From assembly GCF_022201045.2 (NCBI RefSeq), contig NC_068561.1:20152501-20216500 (forward strand): a stretch of 64,000 bases of DNA, in the 5' to 3' direction. Under the pieces are notes generated by a model, which was not told where the DNA came from, did no database searches, and saw nothing but the letters and a program-made list of their open reading frames with translations. Each line of letters opens with the position of its first letter. The first letter of the stretch is position 1. This stretch comes from Citrus sinensis. Taxonomy: Eukaryota; Streptophyta; Magnoliopsida; Sapindales; Rutaceae. The position numbers were made by a program, and so were the translations under genes. Below, piece after piece: positions 10,490-22,280 of this stretch.

Positions 10490-13400
10490 TTAAAGCTTCT
10501 TTGCAATTTCTTCATTTACACGATGATAGTAAGTCATTCTCCGAATACAAACCCTGGCTTCATCAAAATTCCGGTTTTGGTACGCATCGGCGAAGGAGTT
10601 ACCCCAATGGATCAATTTCTCTTGCATCTAAATAACAGGAAGGAAAATTTTTATTTTAGAATGGGTTTCATAAAATAAGCCGGTCTGCAAATTTCTGTTG
10701 AAGTAACACTCAAATTAAGACTGTAAACATCAAGCTTTTCCCATACAACCAAGCAAAAATTCAGACCATGGAATGGTTCCACACAAAAATTTGCATATAT
10801 CAAGTATCATTTGGCTAAATAATTAACACTCCCATTCAAGCTACCAGCCGTTGTTGACTAGTTGCTCTACCATCACAAAACAATTCCATGGAACAAGAGC
10901 TCTACATACCTGAGACTGAATCTCCTTTAAAGTTTGTGAATCAGCTGCATCTTCTACAGCTTCCCTGATCTCCATAATCTGTAAATCAATTTCGGGCACC
11001 AACATTACTTCCAAAAAGAAAAGAAAAAGCATTATACTTCAATCCTGGCTAGAAGCAGAATTTCAGCAATACAACAGGTTGTGCAGCCAAACACACCTCT
11101 TCCTGACCAGCATTCCAGATTCATCCGTACAATAACAACCAGTTACAAGAAGGAAAAAAACGGTCGTACTTTTTGTATATAAGCAAGAGAAAAATAGACT
11201 TCCCATCTTTTAAAGACTCTTGTCCATGAACCTTCTAACAGGGAAAATGGGAAAAATAAGTTGTTCTTAAGGAACTCCAGTTTGAGCTGCTTTTTTCATA
11301 CTCAAAAAGAACTCCAGTTCAGTTTTTAAAAAATCAAAGCTATAGTTTACATCTGATAAGGCTCCCCTAAATTACCTCCATCAGCAACTCTGGTTCAGAA
11401 ACTGTCTCGTCTTCATTAACTTCTACTCCTTCAAGTCTCAGCTGTAAAAGGAAACGGAAAAGTTTTAATTTCATAAACCAAATAGGAAACTGGAAACAAA
11501 TATAAGGAGAGATATATGTATGAGACAATGAAAAAAAAAATGCAGGCATTGATGAAAAGCATAATGGAGTGGTCTTCTTCTTTCACAAGCACCAAATTGG
11601 TGTTTTTAAATTACGAGGACAATTGACAAGATAAACAATAGCTATTAGCTTCTTATCAACCATATGTCAAACTGAAGTCACAATTACTGTTTTAGTCATA
11701 TAAAAGTTACATTTCACATCTTCAATTAAAATGCCCTTATTTTTGGCCATTTTCAATAGCAGTACCAAAGACAAGTTACTTTTAGAAACACCAATACAGT
11801 TAAGTTACAAAAATAAGCATTTAAAATAGCTACAAACAACAAGAATTTCTATGACCCAAAGTAAATAAGTATATAGTTGAGGCTTGGCAATATGCATAAA
11901 AATACTATATCCACTGAGTTCTTACAATGTATATTGCCCGTGCCAATGGGTTGGTAAGTGTGCGATATGCTTCAATCACTCGACCAGATTGTTCAGCAGC
12001 ATACTCTCTCTCTTTCTAACATAAACAAAAGAATCATTAACACAACCAAAATCATAACAAAAGAAACAATAAATCATCTGCTTTCTAAGAATTTAAATAG
12101 ATTAAATCAAACCTCAGATTTCGAATGAACTAGATCAGGATGAATCCTTTTCTGCCAGTCCTTGTATTTTCCCTCTAGCTTCTCATTCCCAATTTCATAC
12201 TTCTTCTCTCTGTTGTACATCAACCAAAAGAGTATTAAAATAAACAATAAAACATGGATTTTTAAAACCAACAATTTTAGTGATCAATTCATTCAACATT
12301 CATCGATTCGGGAACCAAAACAGTAAAATTTTCTGTTGCTAGTAGGGATGGCAATGGGGAGGGGACCAATCTCCCCATACCCATCCCCGATGTTTTGCAT
12401 ATGTCCCCGTCCCCTCCCCGTCCCCGTCAAAATTGCTTGAGAGAATCCCCATCCCCTCCCCGAATAATAACAGGGGATCCCCGAGGGTCCCCGGTCCCCG
12501 AATAATTAATAGTCTAATACATTTTTTATTTTCGATTTTAAATTAATCATATTAAAATAAACTCATACCGCTATTGTAAGCTCGTAACCAACTTTGACAG
12601 CACATTAAGGCCTCCAATGTGCTTGGATGAAGTTTGTTATGGTATGAGCTCACAACTCTACCACTAGTGTTAAAAGCTGATTCAGAAGCAACTGTTGTAA
12701 TTGGAATTGCCAAAATATCTCTAGCAATTCGAGCTAATGTAGGATACCTATTAGCATTTGTCTTCCACCAACTCAAAATATTAAAATCTTCCATCCGAGA
12801 TATAACTTTCTCATCCAAATATGAATCTAATTCATCTGCAACAACTGCACAATCTCCATTGTTTACATAATCATTAAAACCTGTCATCCATTTGGTTGCT
12901 TTCTTATAAGAATCCCCTGTAGATCTAGTAGAAGAACTACTACCAGTATAATCAAAGCAATAAACAGTTGGTGAAAACTTCAATTAATACTCTTCAACTA
13001 ATTCCCGGCAAAGGGTGACCACTTTCCCAACATACAACTATTTTGATATTTATTATTTTTAACAATATTTATAATTTTGTTATTTATTTATTAGTAATTT
13101 TAAAAATAAAAATAAAATTAAAAATTAAAATGGGGAAATGGGTAGGGGATGGGGATTCCACCTCATCCCCGTCCCCTCCCCGAATAAAAAGTTGGGTAAA
13201 AAATTTTCCCCGTCCCCTCCCCGAAAAAAAAATTGGGTATAAAATTATCCCCGTACCCTCCCCGAATGGGGAAAATCCCCGAGGGTACCCATCCCCGTGG
13301 GGATTTTTGCCATCCCTAGTTGCTAGCTCCAATTTATTGTTGATTCTAGAGACTAACTTTTGACATTCAAGATTCTAAAGATAATGTTTTGAAATGTAAA

Positions 13401-13885
13401 TTTCGACCTCTTCTTTTTTTTTTTTTTTTTTGCTTTCCTCTATTTTCCCAAGCTTTCTGCGGAAACAAACGGGGAATAATTTAAAATAAAATGAAAAACT
13501 AAACCTGAAATAGAAAGACTTACAATCCAAAGATTTGAAAGTAATCCACAGAGTGATCAACAGGCTGAACACTTCGACATGACTCGCAAAATAAAAAAGG
13601 TGCCGCTTTAGGCGCTTCATTGCAGTTCCAACACGTGGTATTGCTAGCTTTCTCTGCAGATTCCGAACAGAAGCTTCTCCCGGAAAATTTCAAAATTTCG
13701 AAATAATAACAGAGTCCGCAGTATAAACTTGGATTTTGGATACGAGAAGACGACGTGCAATCGAGAAAGTAAATTTGTGTGGAAAAATTGTAATTATAAT
13801 TAGAAAGTTTGAAACGAGAAGTTGAAGGCAAGGCTCTGTGTGCAACTTGGCAGAAAGGCTTCCATAGCTTCTTTGTTCTGTTCAT
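10490..13885 (-). CDS. HSCB: Iron-sulfur cluster co-chaperone HscB, mitochondrial
   Basis: Six exons on the minus strand: 13885-13524, 12209-12113, 12015-11926, 11441-11376, 10978-10910 and 10627-10490. Together they give 273 codons plus stop, in frame across all junctions with GT/AG sites. HscB is a J-domain co-chaperone that delivers the ISU scaffold to mitochondrial HSP70 for Fe-S cluster transfer. Residues 1-80 look like a transit peptide. A tetracysteine zinc-binding motif follows (C85-x2-C88 ... C100-x2-C103). The J domain starts near residue 112 (VDYFQIFGLEKKYEI) and carries the essential HPD motif at 144-146. The C-terminal helical ISU-binding domain (about 190-273) includes LLMEIMEIREA and ends in VNEEIAKKL. 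Intron 1 contains a hAT transposon. The gene lies next to the PPR gene, as At5g06410 lies next to At5g06400. Confidence 0.95.
12335..13326. mobile_element. Non-autonomous hAT transposon with TSDs (in HSCB intron 1)
   Basis: The element occupies 12343-13318 (976 bp). It begins TAGGGATGGCAA and ends with the exact inverse, TTGCCATCCCTA, a 12-bp terminal inverted repeat. An 8-bp target-site duplication GTTGCTAG flanks it at 12335-12342 and 13319-13326. Both subterminal regions carry repeated CCCCGTCCCCTCCCCGA-type motifs, which are usual transposase-binding arrangements in hAT elements. Inside is a minus-strand remnant of a transposase C-terminus. It sits within HSCB intron 1 and is presumably spliced out. 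Confidence 0.95.
12552..12983 (-). pseudogene. hAT transposase C-terminal (dimerization) remnant
   Basis: An open frame of about 143 codons within the hAT element encodes the hAT dimerization region: WWKTNANRYPTLARIARDIL, then VASESAFNTSGRVV and LHPSTLEALMCCQSWL. The BED zinc finger and the catalytic core that precede this in full transposases are absent. It is therefore a deletion derivative, unable to mobilise itself. The intact reading frame may be chance or may reflect a fairly young insertion. Confidence 0.9.
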
Positions 13886-15118
13886 TTTTTCGCTTTCCGC
13901 GAAGGATTTGGAAAGTTCAAATAAAACGGCAGCGTTAAAGAGCGGCGTTAACCGCTAAACTAAATGCCGGGGAAGAATTCTGTCGAATTTATTATGAAAA
14001 ATAAAAGGAGTTTAAATAATGTTTGGGTCTCTGACATTTAACAAAATCACGAATAATTACATAATTTTTATATTCCCTTTTACGGGTACTTTTCAAAGAT
14101 TTAGATAGCGGTTTTTTTTTTTATCTGAAATTTAAATAAATTTAAATTTTTTAAAAATCTAAATGGATCTGATTATAAAAATATGAATGACATGTTTATT
14201 TTTATTTTTTAAATATTTTAATATAAATAATATCTTATTTGTTTTCACAATAAAAAATATTTTAACTTTGATTATTTAATATTTATGTCTTTATAAATAA
14301 AAATAAAAAATGATTAAATTTTATAGTTTAAGAAATCAATTATTTTAAAGAGATAATTTTTAGAATATAATATTTACTTATCATTCAATTATTTTTCTTT
14401 TAAATAAAAGTCACAAAAGTTTACTAAACTTTTTTTATTTACATGTAAATGTCTGAAAATTAGACATAAATTTAAAAAAATAAATAAATATATTTTTAAA
14501 AAAATTTAAAATTAATAAAATTTCAAACTTCAGACATTTAATTAACAACAACCTATTGTGACATGTAAATTTAGTATTCTGGTGCCTTAGTTAACAATAT
14601 CATATTCATATCACATTTATTGATAGTAAACATGACAACAATTTTTGTAAGCAGAAAATCTTTGGTATAGAGATTTTTTCCCCTTGTTCTTACATCCTTG
14701 ACAAAAAGGATAATGAATTATAAAGGTAAATGCATGTTTAGTTAAAAGAAATGAGAGAAGAGAAAAAGAGTGGAGATGAAGGCGGAGAGAAAAAAACAAA
14801 AAAAGAGGATTAATTTTAATTTTATTTATTTAATTTTAACATAAAATCATCTATTCTTCCCCTATTTCTTTTCCTCCTTTCCTATTCTCTACTCTCCTTT
14901 CATTTATTGAAACCAAACACGCCATTACAATATATATTTTGCCCAAATGGAATTGCAGAAAAAGGAGGAAAAAAAAAAAAAAAAAAAGGCAAACAAACAA
15001 ACAAACCAAAAGCATCTGGAAATCCTAAACGGTTTATTTTTGTGTGTGATGCGCAGATTCACTCTCTGGCGTCATCTACTATAGCCGGAAACGGAAAACC
15101 ACTTCCTATGAGCATCAA
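13886..15118. other. Intergenic, HSCB promoter and START gene 3' flank
   Basis: The first 200 bases upstream of HSCB hold its presumed promoter and leader. The rest is AT-rich with poly-A/T tracts and a long A-run near 14965-14990. No gene or defined transposon is recognised. Confidence 0.5.
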
Positions 15119-18100
15119 TTAAGCAGAGTTGATGAAGAAGCAACAGAGCCATTGCTTTTTTTGCCGGCTCAACTTCCTCCTCCCATCTATTGAAGTATTG
15201 TCATGGAACTCGTTTGCCTTGGCTTTTTTTTGCTTGCTATCGTGCACTCTTTGGTCCAAAATTGGTATTTCAGCCATCCCATTCCGGGAAGAATGGACAG
15301 CAACCTGGTTGGTCTCATCAGGATTCGAAAGATCATCTTCCAGTGATGCTGGTGCTATCTTGTTGTGGCTGCCATCTCTCAAGTAAGAATTTGACCCTGA
15401 ACGCCTGCACAACAGGAACAAATCACCGCTGTGAACTCAAAGTAGCTACTCTCAATTTTGTCTACTTGTTAAATTGATATGGAAGAATATATGAAAGTGA
15501 ATTAAATGAGCGCAAAACATTGAAGACGTAATGACTTAGATCTCAAATACTGGGGGACATGTATTTGAGGTACCTGCTGTCTTGAATTCCGATGCTTTTC
15601 CTGGATTCCTGAAGATTGTTCTCTGTGATTTCCTTTTCGGATAACTCAACATCTGTGATTTCCTTTTTGCATACCTCAACATCTGGATGGACTCTGTTTT
15701 CTGAAGAAGTTGACTCTTTTACAACACTCATTTCCACTTTTGTTGTCTTTTCAATGGTAAGGTCAAAGAAAGACTTACTTTGGCTATTAAATCCATATTC
15801 TCGAACCACAGAAATGGCCGTCTCTAATGTTTCCAGAGCTTGTTCCACACCAGGACTGATAGAAATTTTTTTTCTCATGTTCACATGACTTTTATCTGGA
15901 ATTTCATCATTTAAATGTCGAGACATATCCTTGTCATTCTCGTCTGAGCATATGCTTCCCTCAATCTCTTCTTCCTCAATTTCACCTACAACGTTTATGC
16001 CTGCAACTTGTGTGTCATTTTGCAAAGACTCGCTGTTGCAGTATTTTGGAACATCATCGGTTAAAGATTGATGTCTGCTGTTATTATCCTTCTCCACCAG
16101 TGTGGTTTCCCCACTCTCTTCTTCCTCAATTTCACTGACTACATTTATGTCTGTAACCTGTGCATTGTTTTCCGAAGAGTCACCATCATGAGTAACATTA
16201 TATAGCATCTGCTCCATCTTGTTTGGGCCACACTCCACAGCTTCAGTGAAATGTTCCTCAGGCAGAATACACGCACCATTTTTGAGTTCTTCGGCTTTCA
16301 TGGGCTCCTCAGATTCTTCGCTAGAATAAAGAGCTTCACGTATGCGAACATATAGTGGTCCCTCCAAGGGTTTGCGGTAATCTTCATTGTAAGTAGATAC
16401 AGAAACCACTGCCTGAAACAATATTGAAGAGCTCATTAGTTGGCCTCATGGGTAGCACAGCAGATAAATGAGATGATAACTTAAACCATATAGTTGAGTG
16501 GAATACATCACAGATGAAATTTTATAACCTTTTGATAGAGTTTGAAACCATTGCCGATGAGCTGTCTTGAAATAAAGTTTATGAGGGATGGGGGGACAAA
16601 GTCAAGCTTGATGTCCATATTTGCTATTGTCCTACAAAATATGGAAGTGTTCATGACTTTGGAACAGAGGAGCACAAAAACAGAATGTAATTGTCCACTT
16701 ACCCGCTACTTTTTATTCTTATATAACACTTTCTATTGGCAATAACAAGCATTCTAACTGATTAAATTTTATCTTTTCTTAGTTTTCCGCATAGAGAAGG
16801 AACATGATTTGCCTTTATTCTAACCAATTCAATGTCTAAACAATGACTGCAAAGAATAAGTATTCAATTGCACAATACACGGACAGGAACGTTCATTTGG
16901 GAGTTAAATTTGTAGCTTCCATATATACAGCAGTCTTCCATCCTGGATGTCTGTGCATGGACTTGAACTTGGCTTTTAGCAAATACAGCATTGTATTGCA
17001 TTGATGAGAGCCAAGTTCAAATCCGCATATGACATCAAGCAGTGCCAAGTTTGGTTTTCATGTGGCCTTGACCATGCCTTTTGGTTCTTTTCTTCCTTTG
17101 ATGTTCACGATGTGTTCCAACCAGTTTTAGGGGCAATATATGGGATGTAGCCAATTAACTAAAACTCACCTAAAGTAACTTCTTTCCTCAGTCACCTTTT
17201 GTAAAGCAAAGCCTCCCACCAAATCAATCCTTACCACATCTTTTGCTTCAGGAATTCCATCACTGGTGAATCCATGATTACTTTTATCAATGCTCTTCAA
17301 ATCAGAGATCTGAAAGTGAAAGTATAGTGAGATTCATCTCATTTAGGCATTGGTCGAAAATGGCTAGACTTGAGTATGCATTGGTCAAAACAAAATTGTA
17401 ACTCAGATGAAAATGATTTCTATGATTTACAATACATACTGAATTTATCAAAACAACCACGAGACCGTCTTGAAAATAGTCAAACGAAAAGTAGTGGACG
17501 AGACCCTCCCTACAAGACAGTGGCCATGGAACCTTCACCCTTTCTTCCCAAAACATAACTAAGTATCAGCATACTAAAGTTGCTGAAATCAGATTAAAAG
17601 TAGTTCAAACAACCATCGCAGTTTTATCGTGGACAAACCTCACTAAAGATATCTGTTCACCAACTCGTATCTTTTTCAAACAGTTGCTGGTAATGATTTT
17701 GAATTGTGGAAAGATATATTGAGGCCACCTGAGAAGAAGTAAAGAAATTATGAAATTGCTACTATCCACATACTTCTTCCATATTCTGATATACTACACA
17801 GTCACTACAACAATTCTCACCATTTTGTGTACAATGCAGATTCCCAAGACACACATAAACCTGCGGCAATGTATTGAACTTAGACATATCTTTCAATAAA
17901 GACAATACTTTTCAATTATAATCATAAGTAATATCTAAAAGAGTTATTTGCCAATTTTTCCTCAGCAGAAGCAATTTCAAAATTGTAAGATTATTTTCAG
18001 CAAACTTACAAACGTCTAGGGGTGCTTCTACATAGCCTTCAACAAGCAATGAATGAAAGGGTGTGCCATGTGGTCCTTCACGATACATAACACGAAACTC

Positions 18101-18939
18101 TTCAGTATCTTGTTTCAACTGTCAGACAAAGTAGGCTTCAATTTTGTCAATGTATAGATTTCATTTGGTTGATGCAATGCTCAATCTTGATGTTAAACAA
18201 AACAAAAAATTTAATGAAATCATACATTTCACTAAAACTATCACGATTTGAGAACTTCAGAGTATTAGAAAGCTGAAAGCAGTTCAACTAAGTGTTTGAA
18301 TAGTTTTCTTAATCCAAAATCTTGAAAAAGGGAACATGAACAACTATGTTCCTTGGACACATCAGCGCCAATCCCAAACATAAGTTCGTGAGCCATGATT
18401 TCTCTCTTTTCTGACAGAAAGTGTTTTGTATAAGAAGCTTCACTAGAGAATAGGGAAAACGGAAAAGATTCTACATTTTACAGGGTCACCAAATTAACTA
18501 AAAATAAATAGTAGATTTTTCAGCAGAGAGTGCGAGCATACTTTCCATTCGCCATGAGAAGCCTCGCTAGTTTTTGACACCTCATTATCCTTCACAGAAG
18601 CACTCCTCAACATGCCAAGAAAGCTGGAGATTTCTGCAGTCTTTCTTTCTACTACATTCTCGCTACACCCTGCACAAATCCAAAATACAAAATTAAAACT
18701 CTGAAAAAAATGTAGAAAGCAACTAACCTTGGCAGTAGTTAGCTTACATTAAGAAAAGGATTCAACAAAAGCATACATCTGAGAATTTAGAAGGACTGAC
18801 CTTCATTTCCATCCAATGAAGAATGCATGAGTTGATTTTTAACCAACATTTTCAGGGTTTCCTCATTTGTCAGTTCTGGGGATGCCAACGTCTTGTCAAG
18901 CCTCTCCCTGTACTGAGCGATTTTTGGCTTCTTTTCCAT
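15119..18939 (-). CDS. START/Bet v1-like lipid-transport superfamily protein
   Basis: Ten exons on the minus strand: 18939-18801, 18669-18542, 18118-18010, 17860-17821, 17728-17639, 17539-17440, 17309-17170, 16631-16529, 16412-15574 and 15404-15119. They make 657 codons plus stop, every junction in frame. Exons 3-8 (about residues 90-283) form a helix-grip lipid-binding domain of the polyketide cyclase/START type, with EFRVMYREGPHGTPFHSLL, CVSWESALYTKWWPQY and GLVHYFSFDYFQDGLVVVL. Residues 284-600 are acidic, low-complexity and probably disordered. The tail is a basic stretch (RRKLSRQKKQ) followed by WLCCFFINSA, which could anchor the protein at a membrane through acylation of the Cys pair; that is inference. 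It resembles Arabidopsis At5g06440/At3g11720. Ligand and location are unknown. Confidence 0.9.
16963..17020. repeat. 12-bp perfect inverted repeat in an intron
   Basis: TTGAACTTGGCT at 16963-16974 is the exact inverse of AGCCAAGTTCAA at 17009-17020, with a 34-nt loop. It lies in intron 7 of the START-type gene. Function unknown; it may be part of an old small transposon. Confidence 0.7.
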
Positions 18940-21900
18940 GTTAGCACCCCCAAGAAAGCCAGAAAGAGTCTCTCTGCAAAAGCCTCAGCCAGAAAGATCA
19001 AATTGCATGGTTTAAGTCCATTTAATCCCCTGAAATCTGAACATAACAAATGTTAACATTTTGTGACAAAAGGAAAACAAAAACTAAGCATGAATAATAA
19101 CAGCCTAAGAAAATGGTTGTCCTCATGACTAAACTATACAAAGGCACAAATATTTCATGCTAAAAACTAAAAATATGGAACATTTATCCTTAGAAATAAA
19201 CCATGTAATTACTACCTTTCCAGAAATAGCACCAAAGCAAATGAATAATAACTACCATGGAAAACTGTTTCTCTTAATTTAGACAAGTTAATTTACCCAA
19301 AAAAAAAAAAAAAATTCTTCTAAGATTCTGTTCTCGCCTGACTCAGCTTTTGCAGCATATAAACAATTATCGTTTGAAAGTTCATTATCTAACACTCTTC
19401 CACCAAACCTCTCGAAAATTACACCACTCTCCTGAACATATAACACCCATCAAAATCCAAATCTCAGAGCACAAACAATTACAGAGCTCTCAAACTATCA
19501 ATTATCAAAGAACTCCATAGCATGTATTAAGCTTTCTATAAGCTCATAAAACACAAATAAATAAATAGAGAGCTTCATAACAAACATTAACCTTTTTAAG
19601 CGAATAAGCGGAGCAACGTTGCCCACGGGATCATTTCTATACATAATCATATAACGATTGAGACTAGAAGGACTAATCAAAACAACTTTTTACTGATGGT
19701 GTCCATGGTTCTACTAGAAAGGTGCATGCAACCCATATGCAAATATTATCAAAGAAAATGAGAAAAAAAATCAACTTACATGAAGCTGAAGCTCATCAAA
19801 AGACTAGTAGGCTACTACCCAGTTGGCCTTGTGAGATTATAAACACAACCCAGAATCAAAACACTGAAATTCTCAGTACTCAAATGCAGATCTCGGTAAT
19901 TTTAACTAATTATAACGTGAAATCACGAAAAGCTAGAGGTGGCATCAATATTATCAGACCACCAGCACCAAGACGGCTAAATCACGTGGACTTCGTCTAG
20001 GACTTAACGAATTCCAGACACAAGACAGAGTCGATGAATATTGCATAAAAAATATATATATATTAAAGCCTTCCCCGAATAAAGAGTTTCATATCTTATA
20101 TCTCCTGTTACATAAATACAAAAAATCGAATTTTTGTAGGCCATCTTGGAACTTGGAAGAGTACACAAGCGCGGCTACTGTATAATGGGGCCCACAGGAG
20201 GATAGTTGTTGATTGCAGTTAATCAAATGTACGTAAGAGCGTAAAGTCAGTGCCTGTTTTTTTAATTGCAAAGTGGGCCGCGATGCACCATACATCAGAT
20301 TGACGATTCGGGACAATAGCATCTAGACCCCTGAAATCTTATATATTGCGGACAATACGTCAGACATTTCAATAAGAATTATGTAAATGTTTTAAAATAG
20401 GATAAATTTCATTGCTATTTAAGTAGATTTTTTAAACTATATTCAATAGATTTTTATGTCATATTATAATTGTATCAATTTAAAATCTTAATAGACTATA
20501 TTATTAATATATTGTAACATAATTATCAAAAAAAATTAAGAGTTATAAAGAGTAATTACCCAAAAAAAAATCGTGATATTATTATTAAGTAGATCAATAA
20601 AAAATAGATGAAATTATGTTACTATTTCATAATATATAAAAGTTTAAGGAGCTAGGTGACAAAGTAAATATAGATTCGCTGCGTGAGAGTTCGTGAAGAG
20701 AAGGGAAAGATGATTTCTATGGTATTTGCTTTTTGAAACAGGACACGTGGGGCTCTTACATCGGTTGTCCCGTCGAGAGCATCGGTGATGACGCGTTTGT
20801 CTTAAGCGTGCCTGATTCGCTCCCACGCGTCATTAAACGAGATCGCAACACGCGCTCGTACTGCCGGACTTTAATCCAATAATGAATGAAAAATTTCACC
20901 AAATCGGCAAAAATCAATCCAATATTTCTTCTGCGCCGACTCATCGATTCAAGATTATATTTCAATATCATCAAAATTATATTAAATGAGTGCGTGGCCC
21001 AAAAATTTAATGAGATACGATTCTGAGACTGAGATTTTTGGTTTGGCTCCATTGCTTGTACCATGACTTACAAAATTTAGTAGTATTTGTACCATCACTT
21101 CAAAATTTCATTATTATTTGTTAAGTTTTTTTTTTTTAAAAAAAGATTTGTTAAGTTTTTAAAATCAACCCGTCAACCACGTTTTTTGCCATCTTCATTG
21201 ACCTTTTTTTTTTTTCTTTTTTTCTCTTTTAAAGACCCAAAAAAAGTTTTAAAAGTTGACATGAGTTTTGTGGTTGGAAATTTTTTTTAGAGTAATATTA
21301 ATTTTTTTCTTTTATTATTGCTTTTTTTAATTTGGTCAATTAAAAAACAATTATAATATTTATTTATTTATTTATTTCATTTTACTGACAATTATTACAC
21401 ATGGGGCCTAGGGCAGGGGTCAAGGACTGAAATTAAAGTGGGTGGATAGCCGTACCTTTCCCGTATCAATTACAAAACTTGCTGCATGGCCGCCAATTTA
21501 ATGCAGCTACAGAAATTTTAATTTCATAAATAAAATACATTTAACACTAATCATTTTTATTTTATTTCCATTTTCCAATAGAAAACGTGAGTTATAGGAA
21601 CACTATACACGAAAATTACCATGAAAAAAAAAACTATAAACCATTATATTTTATAAAAGTAAAAAAGCCACGACTAAATAAATTGTCTTAAAGCAATGGC
21701 AATTTTCATCGGACTGATAAAATCTTCCATTCAAACTACGCCGTCGTAATTACGCTTTGACACATGACTTTAAGCCTAACCGACGAAAATTTCAAAAATT
21801 TCTTCCGTAAGACAACAAGTTGAATGGAGCCTAATCGGCCATACCTTTGAATTGTACGCCTCTTTACAGCTTCCGCTCTGACCGCGCCACGTACATACTG

Positions 21901-22148
21901 CGTTTAAGATTAAAGTTACATAAAAATATAATATTAAAGTATTTATTAAATATTAACTATTGTATTTTAAAAAATATATTGATATATTTTTTTTACGTAT
22001 ATAATAAAAAATTTATTATATCTTTAATAATTTTATTAAAATTTTATATTTATAATATATTATTAATTTTTATTTTTTAATTATAATTTTTTTTTATATA
22101 AGATTTGTAGTTTAAAAATTATAACACTTCAATTCCAATTTCAAACAG
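18940..22148. other. Upstream flank of the START gene and AT-rich intergenic DNA
   Basis: Upstream non-coding exons of the START-type gene may lie at 18940-20300, where the composition is closer to genic, but none can be fixed from sequence alone. From 20340 to 22110 the DNA is AT-rich with poly-T tracts (for example 21120-21230). A moderately GC-rich patch lies at 20740-20870. No coding sequence is supported. Confidence 0.5.
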
Positions 22149-22280
22149 GTAAGCAGTTTGCAGAAAGTGATCGTTTTGTACCTGTAATTCCTTCCGCAAT
22201 GCCATATCCATATACAATTTTCCAACTCCTGGACTTTCTTTTTCCTCGCTTCTAGTTCTCTGTAGGAAGCAGCAGCCTTC
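22149..22280 (-). pseudogene. Frameshifted single exon of a UTP11-like gene
   Basis: On the minus strand an exon-like block begins after an acceptor TTTGCAG (about 22280) and ends at CAG|GTACAAAA (about 22182). It encodes RKAAASYRELEARKKKVQELE and, one frame over, KLYMDMALRKELQ. This is the signature of the C-terminal part of UTP11, an SSU processome protein in the nucleolus (family motif: YRELE...LYMDMAL..ELQ). The frame breaks by one missing base after QELE. Both flanking splice sites are retained, so this is a copied genomic piece rather than a processed retrocopy. No neighbouring UTP11 exons were found. Confidence 0.7.

Noticed and set aside
13043-13363. ORFs rich in Pro and Gly on both strands
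   Set aside because: They come from the CCCCGTCCCC subterminal repeats of the hAT element, not from coding sequence.
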